A DNA stretch of 64,000 nucleotides from Thermosyntropha lipolytica DSM 11003 (GTDB taxonomy: Bacteria; Bacillota; Syntrophomonadia; Syntrophomonadales; Syntrophomonadaceae): assembly GCF_900129805.1 (NCBI RefSeq), contig NZ_FQWY01000009.1, positions 1 to 64,000 of the forward strand, read 5' to 3'. Below, in pieces: positions 51,854-60,792 of the stretch. The notes beneath the pieces are model-generated. The model was not told the DNA's origin. It was given only the letters and a program-made list of their open reading frames with translations, and made no database searches. Both the position numbers and the translations under genes were made by a program. How positions within the stretch are numbered: the stretch's first letter is position 1; every line of letters starts with the position of its first letter.

Positions 51854-53668
51854 CTACTCCACCGTCACCGATTTCGCCAGATTCCTCGGCTTATCAACAT
51901 CTGCTCCCTTGAATACGGCCATGTAATAAGCAAATATCTGCAAAGGGACTACCGAGAGAATAGGAGTTAATAATGACTGGACTTCCGGTAATAATATCTG
52001 TTCATCACATTCCTGACATGCTTCCTGCAGATTGGATTTGCAAATAGCTACTACAACTGCTCCCCTGGCCTTTACCTCTTTTATATTTGACATACTCTTT
52101 TCTACCAGATTATCCTGCGTTATAAGGGCTAAAACCGGTACCCCTTCGCTTATAAGGGCTAAAGGACCGTGTTTCAGTTCCCCGGCTGCATAGGCTTCGG
52201 CATGGATATAAGATATTTCTTTCAGTTTTAATGCCCCTTCCATGGCTACTGCATAGTCAAAGCTGCGGCCCAGGAAGAAGGTGCTTTCAACTTTTTGATA
52301 TTTTTCCGCTAATTTTTTTATTTTTTCTTCCTGTTTTAAAACTTCTTCCACTTTTTCATCTATCTTCATAAGCTCGGAAGTAATTATTTCTATTTCCTCT
52401 GTCGTAAGGGTCTTTCTCTCCTGAGCCAGATAAAGAGCCAGAAGATACATTATTAAAAGCTGGGTAGAATATGCCTTGGTAGAAGCAACCGCTATTTCTG
52501 GTCCAGCATGGGTATAGATAACCTTATCCGCTTCCCGGGCTACAGAACTTCCTACTACATTAGTCACAGCCAGAACTTTTATGCCCTGACGTTTGGCTTC
52601 ACGCAGAGCAGCCAGGGTATCAGCCGTCTCTCCGGACTGGCTTATCACTATCATAAGATCATCAGACTGCCAAAGGATATCCCGGTATCTAAATTCCGAA
52701 GCGATGTCAGTTTCTACCGGTATCCGGGCCAGTTTTTCAATAACCAGTTTTCCTACCACTCCCGCATGATAAGCTGTTCCACAGGCTACTATATAAATTT
52801 TGCCAATCCTGGACGGCTTAATGCCTAAATCTCCTAAATCTACTTTTCCATCCCGTATTTTTCCCCGCAAAGTCTGGCGCAGGGCTTCCGGCTGTTCATG
52901 TATCTCTTTCAGCATAAAATGTTCATAGCCGCCTTTTTCCGCTGCTACTGGATCCCAGGTAACCTGAAAAATTTCTTTCTCTACCGGCTTGCCTTCAAAA
53001 TCGGTAAATTCTACCTTATCAGCTGTAACCACCGCAAACTCATTATCTTCCATTATATATACCTGATTAGTCCGTCCTAAAATAGCGGGAATATCGGAAG
53101 CTATATAGTTTTCTCCTTTTCCTATGCCTACAATAAGCGGGCTGTCTTTTTTAGCGGCAATAATCTTATCCGGCTCATCTTTGGATATAACCCCAATGGC
53201 AAAAGAGCCGTGCATATGCTTAAGGGCCTTGCGCACCGCCTCTTCCAGCGAATTATTATCATAATATTTTTCAATAAGATGAACAATAACTTCGGTATCA
53301 GTTTCCGATACGAAATCATGTCCTTCCAGTATTAGATCTTTGCGTAATTGGGCATAGTTTTCAATTATGCCGTTATGCACTACAGCAATCCTTTCATTGC
53401 AGTCGGTATGGGGATGAGCATTGGTATCACTCGGCACTCCATGTGTAGCCCACCTGGTATGGCCGATTCCAATACCGCTTTCCGGCATTTGCTCAATAGC
53501 TTGTTTTAAATCAGCTAAACGCCCCTTCTTTTTTATTATCTTTATCTCACCATCTTTATAAAAAGCTACCCCGGCTGAATCATAGCCGCGGTATTCCAGT
53601 TTACTGAGCCCATCTATTATTACCGGCAAACTTTCATTTTTGCCTATATATCCCATAATGCCACACAT
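51854..53668 (-). CDS. glmS: Glutamine-fructose-6-phosphate aminotransferase GlmS
   Basis: This 604-residue enzyme makes glucosamine-6-phosphate from glutamine and fructose-6-phosphate, the first step to UDP-GlcNAc. The protein starts MCGIMGYIG, giving the catalytic Cys after Met removal. The N-terminal glutaminase (HTRWATHG, HNGIIENY) and two SIS sugar-isomerase domains (SQSGETADT, FLGRSFDYAVAMEGALKLKE) end in AKSVTVE, the usual C-terminus. GGAGG precedes the ATG. Upstream lies its glmS ribozyme, so glucosamine-6-phosphate should trigger cleavage and lower the enzyme. Confidence 0.97.
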   Translation of the reverse strand: MCGIMGYIGKNESLPVIIDGLSKLEYRGYDSAGVAFYKDGEIKIIKKKGRLADLKQAIEQMPESGIGIGHTRWATHGVPSDTNAHPHTDCNERIAVVHNGIIENYAQLRKDLILEGHDFVSETDTEVIVHLIEKYYDNNSLEEAVRKALKHMHGSFAIGVISKDEPDKIIAAKKDSPLIVGIGKGENYIASDIPAILGRTNQVYIMEDNEFAVVTADKVEFTDFEGKPVEKEIFQVTWDPVAAEKGGYEHFMLKEIHEQPEALRQTLRGKIRDGKVDLGDLGIKPSRIGKIYIVACGTAYHAGVVGKLVIEKLARIPVETDIASEFRYRDILWQSDDLMIVISQSGETADTLAALREAKRQGIKVLAVTNVVGSSVAREADKVIYTHAGPEIAVASTKAYSTQLLIMYLLALYLAQERKTLTTEEIEIITSELMKIDEKVEEVLKQEEKIKKLAEKYQKVESTFFLGRSFDYAVAMEGALKLKEISYIHAEAYAAGELKHGPLALISEGVPVLALITQDNLVEKSMSNIKEVKARGAVVVAICKSNLQEACQECDEQILLPEVQSLLTPILSVVPLQIFAYYMAVFKGADVDKPRNLAKSVTVE

Positions 53669-53779
53669 ATAAAAACCTCCATCAAAAATCTATTGTTATT
53701 TATTTATCATTAATTAGCTAAGTTTTTATCCCAATTATTTCGAATCGAAATAGTTTTTAAAAAAAGAACCGTCCCCAAA

Positions 53780-53926
53780 TGAAAATGGCCGCGGCCGGGC
53801 TTTTTGTCCCGGCTATTGCTAGCCGGTTTTGTAGCCAGGCTTACGGTGGCGGCTCACCGGAGGGCACCCGCCGAAAACTCGATAAACCCTCTCCTCGTCA
53901 CCCGAAGTATCTTCGGGTCAGGCGCT
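53780..53926 (-). ncRNA. glmS ribozyme-riboswitch
   Basis: The minus strand carries the conserved core: GCGCCTG at the cleavage site (cut just 5' of the G at 53925), stem ACCCGAAGATACTTCGGGT, GACGAGG, AGGGTTTATCGA, CGGCGGGTGCCCTCCGG, then CCGGC/GCCGG and CCGGG/CCCGG outer stems. The sequence closely follows the thermophile form (Thermoanaerobacter) as I recall it. The 5' edge lies about 20 bases after the glmM stop. Glucosamine-6-phosphate acts as the cofactor of self-cleavage. Confidence 0.95.
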
Positions 53927-53946
53927 TTTTGCCCTTTTAAGGGCTA

Positions 53947-55296
53947 TCAGGATTCTTTTTCTACGGCTTCTTTTATCTCCGCAATCACCTCCTTTAAAAG
54001 GGCTTCATCCGGACCCTGGGCCATTATTCTCACCAGAGGTTCAGTTCCGGAAGGCCTTACTACCAGTTTTCCACAATCCCCCAGTCTCGCTTCCGCTTCC
54101 TTTAATACTTCCACCACTGCAGGCCTTTTTAAAATCTCCTCTTTGTTTTCCACCCTTACATTTACTAAAATCTGGGGATATTTAGTCATTTCTCCTGCCA
54201 GCTGGGAAAGCGGAAGGCCACTCCGTTTTACCACTTCAGCCAGCTTTATGGAGGTTAAAAGCCCATCTCCGGTAGTAGCATAGCGGGAAAAAATTATGTG
54301 CCCTGACTGTTCTCCTCCTATTATACTTCCCGTCTCTTTCATCTTTTCTAAAACATAGCGGTCACCTACCTTGCAGCTTATAACAGAAATATTTTCCCGG
54401 CGCAGGGCAACCTCTAAACCGATATTGCTCATAACCGTAGCTACTACCTGCAGAGGCTTTAAAATTCCCCGTCTTTTCATGTCCAGGGCACAAATAAGCA
54501 TTATCTGATCCCCATCCAGCTCTTTTCCCCGTTCATCTACTGCCAGGCAGCGGTCAGCATCGCCATCGTAGGCTATACCCAGATCCGCCTGGTAAAGCTT
54601 TACTGCCTCTTTAAGGCTTTCCATATGGGTAGAACCGCATTTATAATTTATGTTTACCCCATCCGGTTTATTATTTATAGGGATTACTTTAGCTCCCAGC
54701 CTTTCCCAGAGCATAGGACCTGCTTTATAAGCAGCGCCATGGGCACAATCAAGCACTACGGTAAGCCCTTTTAAATCCTCCTCCAGCTCGTAAGCCCCCT
54801 GTAGATAATCTATATATTTCGACAAGGCATCATCTAATTCATATATCCTGCCAACTGCCGCACCGACTGGACGGGGTAAACTATCAGTTCCTTCCCTGAC
54901 CAGCTTTTCAATCTCTTCTTCCACCTCATCCGGCAGTTTATACCCATCCGGTCCGAAGAATTTTATGCCATTATCTTCTACCGGATTATGGGAGGCAGAA
55001 ATAACAATACCGCATGAAGCCTTGTAAGCCCTGGTCAGATAGGCTACCGCCGGTGTAGTTATAACTCCTGCCCGCAACACATCAGCTCCGGTAGAACATA
55101 TGCCGGCAATAAGTGCAGCTTCCAGCATATCACCTGATATCCGGGTATCCCTGCCTACCAGAATACAAGGTTTGGCGCGGTAATTGCTGGCAGATAGGAC
55201 ATAACTCCCTGCCCTGCCTAAAGCAAAAGCCATTTCCGGTGTAAGCTCGGCATTAGCAATTCCTCTTACCCCATCAGTTCCAAAAAGTGTACCCAC
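53947..55296 (-). CDS. glmM: Phosphoglucosamine mutase GlmM
   Basis: This 449-residue enzyme converts glucosamine-6-phosphate to the 1-phosphate. FGTDGVRG at the start, the phosphoserine loop ISASHNPVEDNG, metal loop YDGDADRC, and RPSGTEPLVRIM near the end are all present. The start is a GTG with GGAGGG upstream. It follows the FAD oxidoreductase by 24 bases and precedes glmS across the ribozyme. Confidence 0.97.
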   Translation of the reverse strand: MGTLFGTDGVRGIANAELTPEMAFALGRAGSYVLSASNYRAKPCILVGRDTRISGDMLEAALIAGICSTGADVLRAGVITTPAVAYLTRAYKASCGIVISASHNPVEDNGIKFFGPDGYKLPDEVEEEIEKLVREGTDSLPRPVGAAVGRIYELDDALSKYIDYLQGAYELEEDLKGLTVVLDCAHGAAYKAGPMLWERLGAKVIPINNKPDGVNINYKCGSTHMESLKEAVKLYQADLGIAYDGDADRCLAVDERGKELDGDQIMLICALDMKRRGILKPLQVVATVMSNIGLEVALRRENISVISCKVGDRYVLEKMKETGSIIGGEQSGHIIFSRYATTGDGLLTSIKLAEVVKRSGLPLSQLAGEMTKYPQILVNVRVENKEEILKRPAVVEVLKEAEARLGDCGKLVVRPSGTEPLVRIMAQGPDEALLKEVIAEIKEAVEKES

Positions 55297-55320
55297 TTTC
55301 TTCCCTCCAATAAAGATATT

Positions 55321-56979
55321 CTAGAGAAGGCTCCCCCTTACTATCTCTTCTCCTCTTAACTCCACTGCCTTCTGCGGAGGAGCATATCTTTTTATGATCA
55401 TTTCGGCTACTTTTAACCCATCAACGGCGGCACTTACTATACCACCTGCATAACCAGCTCCTTCTCCACAAGGATATATAAAAGGGTTGCTTACGGAAGT
55501 TAAGTTTTCATCCCTTACTATCCTTACCGGAGATGAAGTTCTAGTTTCTACCCCGGTTAAAACTGCCCTCCCGTCTATAAATCCGGGCATTTTCTTATCC
55601 CAGTAATAAATGCCTCGCTGTAAAACTTCACAAAACTCCCGCGGCAAAAGTTCCCAGAGATTAGCCGGTTTTACTCCTGGCCTGAAGGTAGCAATACTAC
55701 CTTTAAGAGAAGTGGTAGGCCTGCGCTTTAGAAAATCAATCAGCCTCTGGCAGGGGGCTTTATAATCCTCTCCTCCTAAAATAAAGGCTTTGTGCTCTAG
55801 ATCCTCCTGCAGCCTTATCCCTCCTAAAGGATCATATTCCCAGTCTTCCGGCTTAACCGTAATAACCAGAGCACTGTTGGCTATACCGGTATCCCGGGCA
55901 TAATAGCTCATGCCGTTGGTTACTACCTGCCCGGGAGACGAAGCTGCTCCAATAACATATCCCCCTGGGCACATGCAGAAGGTATAAAGCGAACGGCCGG
56001 TTATTTTATCCTGATAGGTAAGATGATAATCAGCCGCTTTAAGCCTGGGATGCCCGGCAAAATCACCATACTGCAGCTTGTCAATTAATTCCTGGGGATG
56101 TTCTATTCTGACCCCTACGGCGAACGGTTTGGGATTTAGCTCTATCCCTTTTCGCCTGAGCAGGTGATAAACATCCCGGGCGCTATTCCCTATGGCCAGC
56201 ACCAGCACCGAACAGGGAAGTTCATACCTGTTATTTATTACTATGCTTTTTAGACACTTTTGGTTAATATTTATATCGGTAAGACAGGCATCAAAATAAA
56301 ATTCACCGCCTAAGCCTATAATCTCTTCCCTTATTTTCTGTACTACCCGCCGTATATTATCTGTGCCTACATGCGGCTTTTTCAGGTACATAATTTCTGA
56401 GGGAGCGCCAAATTCCACCATAGTTTTTAAAACATATTCTACTCTTTTATCCCCAATGCGGGTAGTAAGCTTGCCATCGGAAAAGGTTCCAGCCCCTCCT
56501 TCACCGAACTGGGTATTGCACTGGGGATTTAGTATACCTTTTTGCCAGAAATCGTTAACTGTTTTTATCCGTCTTTCTATATCCTTTCCCCGCTCAATAA
56601 CTACCGGCTTATAGCCATAGCGAGCCAGCAGGAGGGCACAAAAAAGGCCGGCCGGTCCCGAACCTATGATTACGGGTGAAAAAGGGAGCAAGGCATCACC
56701 CGGCACCAGCTTAGCCTCTTCTTCCTCCTCTATCCGTGCTATATGGGGAGAAGCCCATAAAGCTTCCTCTATTCTTATTCCTTCTGCCAGTTCTACATCG
56801 ACGATATAAGTAAAAAAAACCTCTTTTCTTCTCGCATCTACTGCCTTTCTTATCAGAGTAAGATTTTGTATATCCTCCGGCCTTATCTTAAGCTTACAAG
56901 CAGCCTCCCTCTTTATTTCTTCATCCGTATGGTCTAAAGGCAGTCTTATATCCCTTACTCTTATGCGCATATACCTCAC
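55321..56979 (-). CDS. FAD-dependent oxidoreductase of the COG2509 type, function unknown
   Basis: This 552-residue flavoprotein has an N-terminal RNA-binding-like or S4-like region (IRPEDI, VDARRKEVFFTYIVDVE), the dinucleotide loop VIIGSGPAGLFCALLLARYG, the central CNTQFGEGGAGTFSDGKLTTRI, and a C-terminal YPCGEGAGYAGGIVSAAVDG. This is the uncharacterised FAD dehydrogenase COG2509. The GTG start overlaps the stop of cdaR by four bases (GTGA). It is inserted between cdaR and glmM, which are often adjacent. Confidence 0.88.
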   Translation of the reverse strand: MRYMRIRVRDIRLPLDHTDEEIKREAACKLKIRPEDIQNLTLIRKAVDARRKEVFFTYIVDVELAEGIRIEEALWASPHIARIEEEEEAKLVPGDALLPFSPVIIGSGPAGLFCALLLARYGYKPVVIERGKDIERRIKTVNDFWQKGILNPQCNTQFGEGGAGTFSDGKLTTRIGDKRVEYVLKTMVEFGAPSEIMYLKKPHVGTDNIRRVVQKIREEIIGLGGEFYFDACLTDININQKCLKSIVINNRYELPCSVLVLAIGNSARDVYHLLRRKGIELNPKPFAVGVRIEHPQELIDKLQYGDFAGHPRLKAADYHLTYQDKITGRSLYTFCMCPGGYVIGAASSPGQVVTNGMSYYARDTGIANSALVITVKPEDWEYDPLGGIRLQEDLEHKAFILGGEDYKAPCQRLIDFLKRRPTTSLKGSIATFRPGVKPANLWELLPREFCEVLQRGIYYWDKKMPGFIDGRAVLTGVETRTSSPVRIVRDENLTSVSNPFIYPCGEGAGYAGGIVSAAVDGLKVAEMIIKRYAPPQKAVELRGEEIVRGSLL

Positions 56980-57902
56980 TCGATTTCCTTTTTCTTTATT
57001 TCCACATTTACCAGCACTTCAGCGGGATAAGCCTTTACCTTATCCGGAAGGGCCAGCTTTACCTTCTGACTAAAGGAAAGTGTCTTGCCTTCTAAACTTA
57101 CCGGCAAAGTATCGATCTTTTCCAGGTTTTCTATAATAGTAGGATTACCTAATACCGTAATTTTATCCGGTATTACGCTTACTTCCCCCAGAGTAAAACC
57201 GGCTTCCAGATTCCCTTCCACTACCAGATTTATCGCCACTTCTTTGTTTTTAAGCATCTGGCCTGCCACCACATATACCGTAGCCTTGGGGGGAAGAAGC
57301 TTAAAATCTCCTTTAACTTCGTTCCCCTTGCCATCTACGGCCCGCAGGGGAAGTTCCATGATGGCTGTTTCCCTTACTCCGGACAGGTTGATATCACAGA
57401 TTACTTCACTCACCTTCTTGAGATCAGTTTCTTCCCCTTTAAGCAGACAGGTAGAGGGAAAAATATCAACTCCTAAAAGTTCGTAGCCTTCCGGTAAATT
57501 TCCGGTCAGGCGATAATTTATACTAAAAGTATGTTTGCTTATCCTGTTTATCTTTACTTCCACTTCTTTCGGCTCTACGGTAGTCAGTAAAGCCCCTTTT
57601 AAAGTCTTTACCTTAACCGGAAGCCTGTAATTTCCTTCCGCTAAACCAGTAAGGTCAACATAGGCTTCAATCTCTTCTTTCTTATCCCCCTTTTCTCCCC
57701 AGACCCTGACTCTCACCGTATCCGGGCCCTGTACGGTAAGGCCTTCAGAAAGATTATAGTATTGGAGATTAACTTCCCGGGCAGTATGCTGAGCAGGGTT
57801 TTGCCCTTCTCCTACCACATAAAGCCATAATAGCAGAGCAAAAACTACGGATAAAATTTTTAAGCCCGTATTTTTATTACCTTTCCTGTCTTTTGGCATC
57901 AT
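56976..57902 (-). CDS. cdaR: YbbR-domain regulator of diadenylate cyclase, CdaR
   Basis: This 308-residue protein has one N-terminal membrane segment (LKILSVVFALLLWLYVV) and about four YbbR repeats outside the membrane. CdaR proteins bind and restrain CdaA and also link to GlmM. It overlaps cdaA by 26 bases, so the two are translated as a unit. Confidence 0.93.
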   Translation of the reverse strand: MMPKDRKGNKNTGLKILSVVFALLLWLYVVGEGQNPAQHTAREVNLQYYNLSEGLTVQGPDTVRVRVWGEKGDKKEEIEAYVDLTGLAEGNYRLPVKVKTLKGALLTTVEPKEVEVKINRISKHTFSINYRLTGNLPEGYELLGVDIFPSTCLLKGEETDLKKVSEVICDINLSGVRETAIMELPLRAVDGKGNEVKGDFKLLPPKATVYVVAGQMLKNKEVAINLVVEGNLEAGFTLGEVSVIPDKITVLGNPTIIENLEKIDTLPVSLEGKTLSFSQKVKLALPDKVKAYPAEVLVNVEIKKKEIE

Positions 57903-58731
57903 CTTCGCCCAGCCACCCCCTGTAAAAGGCTGCTTTTAGACTATCCCTGGGTACCAGTTCCTTTTCTAAAAGCGATCGCAGATCATCCTGCTTTAAAAAC
58001 CGCTTAAGTTCCCCTTCCCTGGCTACTGATACTGCTCCCGTCTCTTCGGATACCACTATAGCTATAACATCCGAAACCTCGCTTATACCTAAAGCAGCAC
58101 GGTGGCGGGTCCCTAATTCCTTATCTACAAAAGGATTGTCGCTTAAAGGAAGAAAACATCCGGCTTTATAAATCCTTCCCTCGCTTATAACCACAGCTCC
58201 ATCATGTAAGGGGGCATTGGGGAAAAATATATTCATAAGGAGGCTTTTGGAAACTACGGCATCCAGGGTAACCCCACTCTCTATATACTCACCTATTCCT
58301 GTTTCTCTGGTAATTATTATTAAAGCTCCTGTACGCATTTGACCCAGACTATATACGGCATTACAAATTTCATCTATCAGCTTGCGGTATTCATCAGCCC
58401 CGGAAACAAAGCGGCTGGAAGTTAGAAAACTTCCCCTTCCTATCTGCTCTAAAAGCCTTCTTAGTTCTGGCTGAAAAACTATAGGAAGAGTAATGGCAAA
58501 TACCAGCCATAATTTGCTTAAAAGCCAGTTTACCACATCTAAACGCAAAAAACGCGCTAAGGCAGAAAAGATAAGGAGTAATACCAGGCCTTTTAAAAGC
58601 TGCTCGGCCCGAGTACCTTTGATAAGTTTTAAAATCTGGTAGAAAATATAAGCAACAATAGCAATATCAAGCAGGCTCTTTACTATGTTAAAAGGGCTGG
58701 CAAATACACCGGATAAAAAACTTAAATCCAA
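57877..58731 (-). CDS. cdaA: Diadenylate cyclase CdaA (membrane-bound)
   Basis: The enzyme of about 284 residues has three membrane segments and a DAC domain that makes cyclic-di-AMP from two ATP. The DGA motif (PLHDGAVVISEG) and RHR motif (GTRHRAALGISE) are both intact. The start is uncertain: a TTG at 58731 has GGAGG 8 bases upstream, while the ATG at 58746 has no clear site. It starts the cdaA-cdaR-glmM-glmS gene group, with an extra FAD oxidoreductase. In other Firmicutes cyclic-di-AMP and GlmM activity are linked. Confidence 0.95.
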   Translation of the reverse strand: MDLSFLSGVFASPFNIVKSLLDIAIVAYIFYQILKLIKGTRAEQLLKGLVLLLIFSALARFLRLDVVNWLLSKLWLVFAITLPIVFQPELRRLLEQIGRGSFLTSSRFVSGADEYRKLIDEICNAVYSLGQMRTGALIIITRETGIGEYIESGVTLDAVVSKSLLMNIFFPNAPLHDGAVVISEGRIYKAGCFLPLSDNPFVDKELGTRHRAALGISEVSDVIAIVVSEETGAVSVAREGELKRFLKQDDLRSLLEKELVPRDSLKAAFYRGWLGEDDAKRQER

Positions 58732-58765
58732 CTCTTTCGCCTCCATCCGGCTGAAAATAAAATAC

Positions 58766-59404
58766 CTATCCCTGGTGGTAATGTATAACCGCCAGCACTC
58801 CCGTGCCTACTTTTATATAAGCGCGGGAAGCTTTTAATACATTCGATATCGCATAAGGATTTCCTTTTTCTAAATCGGCATTAGAAAGCGGGTATTCAAA
58901 ACCTTCTATCCATACCCCCTGTACTTTATCACTTAAAGCTAAAAGGGAAACTATATCCCCTTCTTTTCCCTCTATCTCCAGTTTATCCCCGGTTAGATAG
59001 ACAACATAGGAAGGAGCATAATGTTTTATCTTTACCCCTCTTTTAACATATTCCATGCCTGCATAAAGGTTGGATAAGGCATGATCCAGTCTTCCTCCCA
59101 AGGTACCAAGAAAAATTATTTCCCGCGCTCCTTTTTCCTCAGCTAAAGCCAAAGCCAGCTGGGTATCGGTAAAATCTTTGTTCCTGGGGTATTTTCGCCA
59201 GATAACCCCCAAGGACTGATAAAAATCTTTAACTTCCGGCCCTATAGAATCCATGTCTCCCACTATACACCATGGCTTTATGCCTGCTTTATAAGCATAG
59301 TTTGCTCCACCATCAGCACAAAAAACCAGATCTGCCTCCTTTGCCACCGCTTTGTATTCCTCTACTTTTCCATACTCCCCATTAGCCATTATCACACACT
59401 TCAT
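58766..59404 (-). CDS. thiN: Thiamine pyrophosphokinase
   Basis: This 212-residue enzyme makes thiamine diphosphate from thiamine and ATP. FCADGGANYAYKAGIKPWCIVGDMDSI, YPRNKDFTDTQLAL and FLGTLGGRLDHALSNL are the family motifs. It lies 19 bases before the cdaA ATG on the same strand, so it may share the transcript. Confidence 0.94.
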   Translation of the reverse strand: MKCVIMANGEYGKVEEYKAVAKEADLVFCADGGANYAYKAGIKPWCIVGDMDSIGPEVKDFYQSLGVIWRKYPRNKDFTDTQLALALAEEKGAREIIFLGTLGGRLDHALSNLYAGMEYVKRGVKIKHYAPSYVVYLTGDKLEIEGKEGDIVSLLALSDKVQGVWIEGFEYPLSNADLEKGNPYAISNVLKASRAYIKVGTGVLAVIHYHQG

Positions 59405-59529
59405 AGAAACTTTTCTCTCCCGCTCCTTTTCTTTGCTTAACCAGTAATATCAATTTTATACTAACTGCCAAAGAGGAGCAATGGCTTTAAATTTAACCAA
59501 AAGTTAATAAAGTTTAAGCCCGGTTCAAA

Positions 59530-59559
59530 TTGACAAGCCAGGCAAGCCTTAATTATAAT
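59530..59559 (+). promoter_or_regulatory. Consensus sigma-A promoter of the ferredoxin gene
   Basis: TTGACA, 18-base spacer, TATAAT; both boxes are perfect. RNA would start near 59566 with a leader of about 28 bases. Confidence 0.85.
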
Positions 59560-59593
59560 TCAAGTATTGAGTTTGCGTGAAGGGGGGAAAACG

Positions 59594-59767
59594 GTGAGCT
59601 ACATCATTAATGATGAATGCATCGCCTGCGGAGTTTGCGTGGAAGAATGTCCGGTAGAAGCCATCTCGGAAGGCGAAGACAAATATGTAATCGACCCCGA
59701 ACTCTGCACCGAATGCGGAAATTGTGCCGATGTATGCCCGGTTGGCGCACCTCAGCCCGAGGAATAA
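59594..59767 (+). CDS. 2[4Fe-4S] ferredoxin
   Basis: This 57-residue clostridial-type ferredoxin has CIACGVCVEECPVEAI and CTECGNCADVCPVGAP, two full four-cysteine clusters. The start is a GTG after AGGGGGG; the longer frame from 59567 lacks a site. A perfect promoter and terminator flank it, so it is a highly expressed single gene and a general electron carrier. Confidence 0.96.
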   Translation: MSYIINDECIACGVCVEECPVEAISEGEDKYVIDPELCTECGNCADVCPVGAPQPEE

Positions 59768-59773
59768 AAACAT

Positions 59774-59824
59774 AAAAAAAGAACCGTCGCTGTCTACATA
59801 TCCTAAAGTGGCGGTTCTTTTATG
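59774..59824. terminator. Bidirectional terminator between ferredoxin and GGDEF genes
   Basis: AAAAGAACCGTCGCT / AGTGGCGGTTCTTTT stem with two G-U pairs and T runs on both strands. The arm AAAGAACCGTC also occurs near 53761 and, inverted, at 62102-62115. Confidence 0.85.
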
Positions 59825-60732
59825 TTTTTATCTATTTCATCCGCTTTAACTACCCGGTTGCGTCCGGTGCGCTTGGCTTTATAGAGGGCCTCATCTGCCT
59901 CTTTTATAAGATCATCAACTCTCTTTTCCTCTCCTGGTTCCAGGCTGGTAACCCCGAAACTGGCAGTAATAAAAATATCCTTCTTAATATCCTCTATATA
60001 GCTGGGAGTAAGCTCAACCACCTTGCGCATGCGTTCGGCAGTTTTAAAAGTATTTTCCCTGTCACATCCTGGCAGGCATATAATAAACTCTTCCCCTCCA
60101 TACCTTCCTACCAGGTCATATTCCCGGCATGCCTTTTTAAGGCTGCGGGCAAAATCTTTAAGTACCATATCCCCGGCCTGATGACCGTATCTATCATTAA
60201 CCCGCTTAAAGAAATCAATATCCGCAATTATTATTCCCAAAGGCTTTCCTTCCCTCTTCATCCGGGCTATTTCTTCCGCCAGCCTTTCCATGAAGGCCCG
60301 GCGGTTTAAAACCCCGGTCAGGTAGTCGGTGCGGGCAAGTTTTAGGATATCCTGTTCTAATTTAATTATCCTTTCCCCTATTTTCAGCCGGTATTTAAGC
60401 TCTTCCGGGTAAAAAGGCTTTATCATATAATCATCGGCCCCTGACTCCAGGCCTTTTACTATATCTTCCCGGCCTCCACGGGCCGTGAGTAAAATTATAT
60501 AGACATAACCAGGAGAGTTATTATCTCTCACCCTCCGGCACACTTCCGTACCGTACATACCCGGCATGACCCAGTCTATAATGGCAAGACTAGGTCTCTC
60601 GGGCAAACTTAATATCTCCATAGCTTCCTGCCCGTTCGCTGCTGTTATAACCTCATATCCCCAGGCCTTGAGCGTTCCTTCCAGAAGACGTCTGGATACG
60701 GCATCATCATCGGCTATCAGTACCTTCGCCAC
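59803..60732 (-). CDS. Receiver-GGDEF response regulator (diguanylate cyclase)
   Basis: This 309-residue protein has a receiver (VLIADDDAVSRR; Asp in LAIIDWVMPGMYG; Lys in MIKPFYPEE) and a GGDEF domain with RYGGEEF and a REYD I-site. Active diguanylate cyclase of the PleD/WspR kind, feedback-inhibited. No kinase gene is adjacent. Confidence 0.94.
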   Translation of the reverse strand: MAKVLIADDDAVSRRLLEGTLKAWGYEVITAANGQEAMEILSLPERPSLAIIDWVMPGMYGTEVCRRVRDNNSPGYVYIILLTARGGREDIVKGLESGADDYMIKPFYPEELKYRLKIGERIIKLEQDILKLARTDYLTGVLNRRAFMERLAEEIARMKREGKPLGIIIADIDFFKRVNDRYGHQAGDMVLKDFARSLKKACREYDLVGRYGGEEFIICLPGCDRENTFKTAERMRKVVELTPSYIEDIKKDIFITASFGVTSLEPGEEKRVDDLIKEADEALYKAKRTGRNRVVKADEIDKNIKEPPL

Positions 60733-60792
60733 CTTTTGACCCCCAAAAATAAGTTATAAAAATATTATAAACTAAACCTTTTGATGTAACCA

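Noticed and set aside
53804-54283. Plus-strand frame of 159 codons opposite the ribozyme and glmM end
   Set aside because: It covers the glmS ribozyme and part of glmM, both certain on the other strand.
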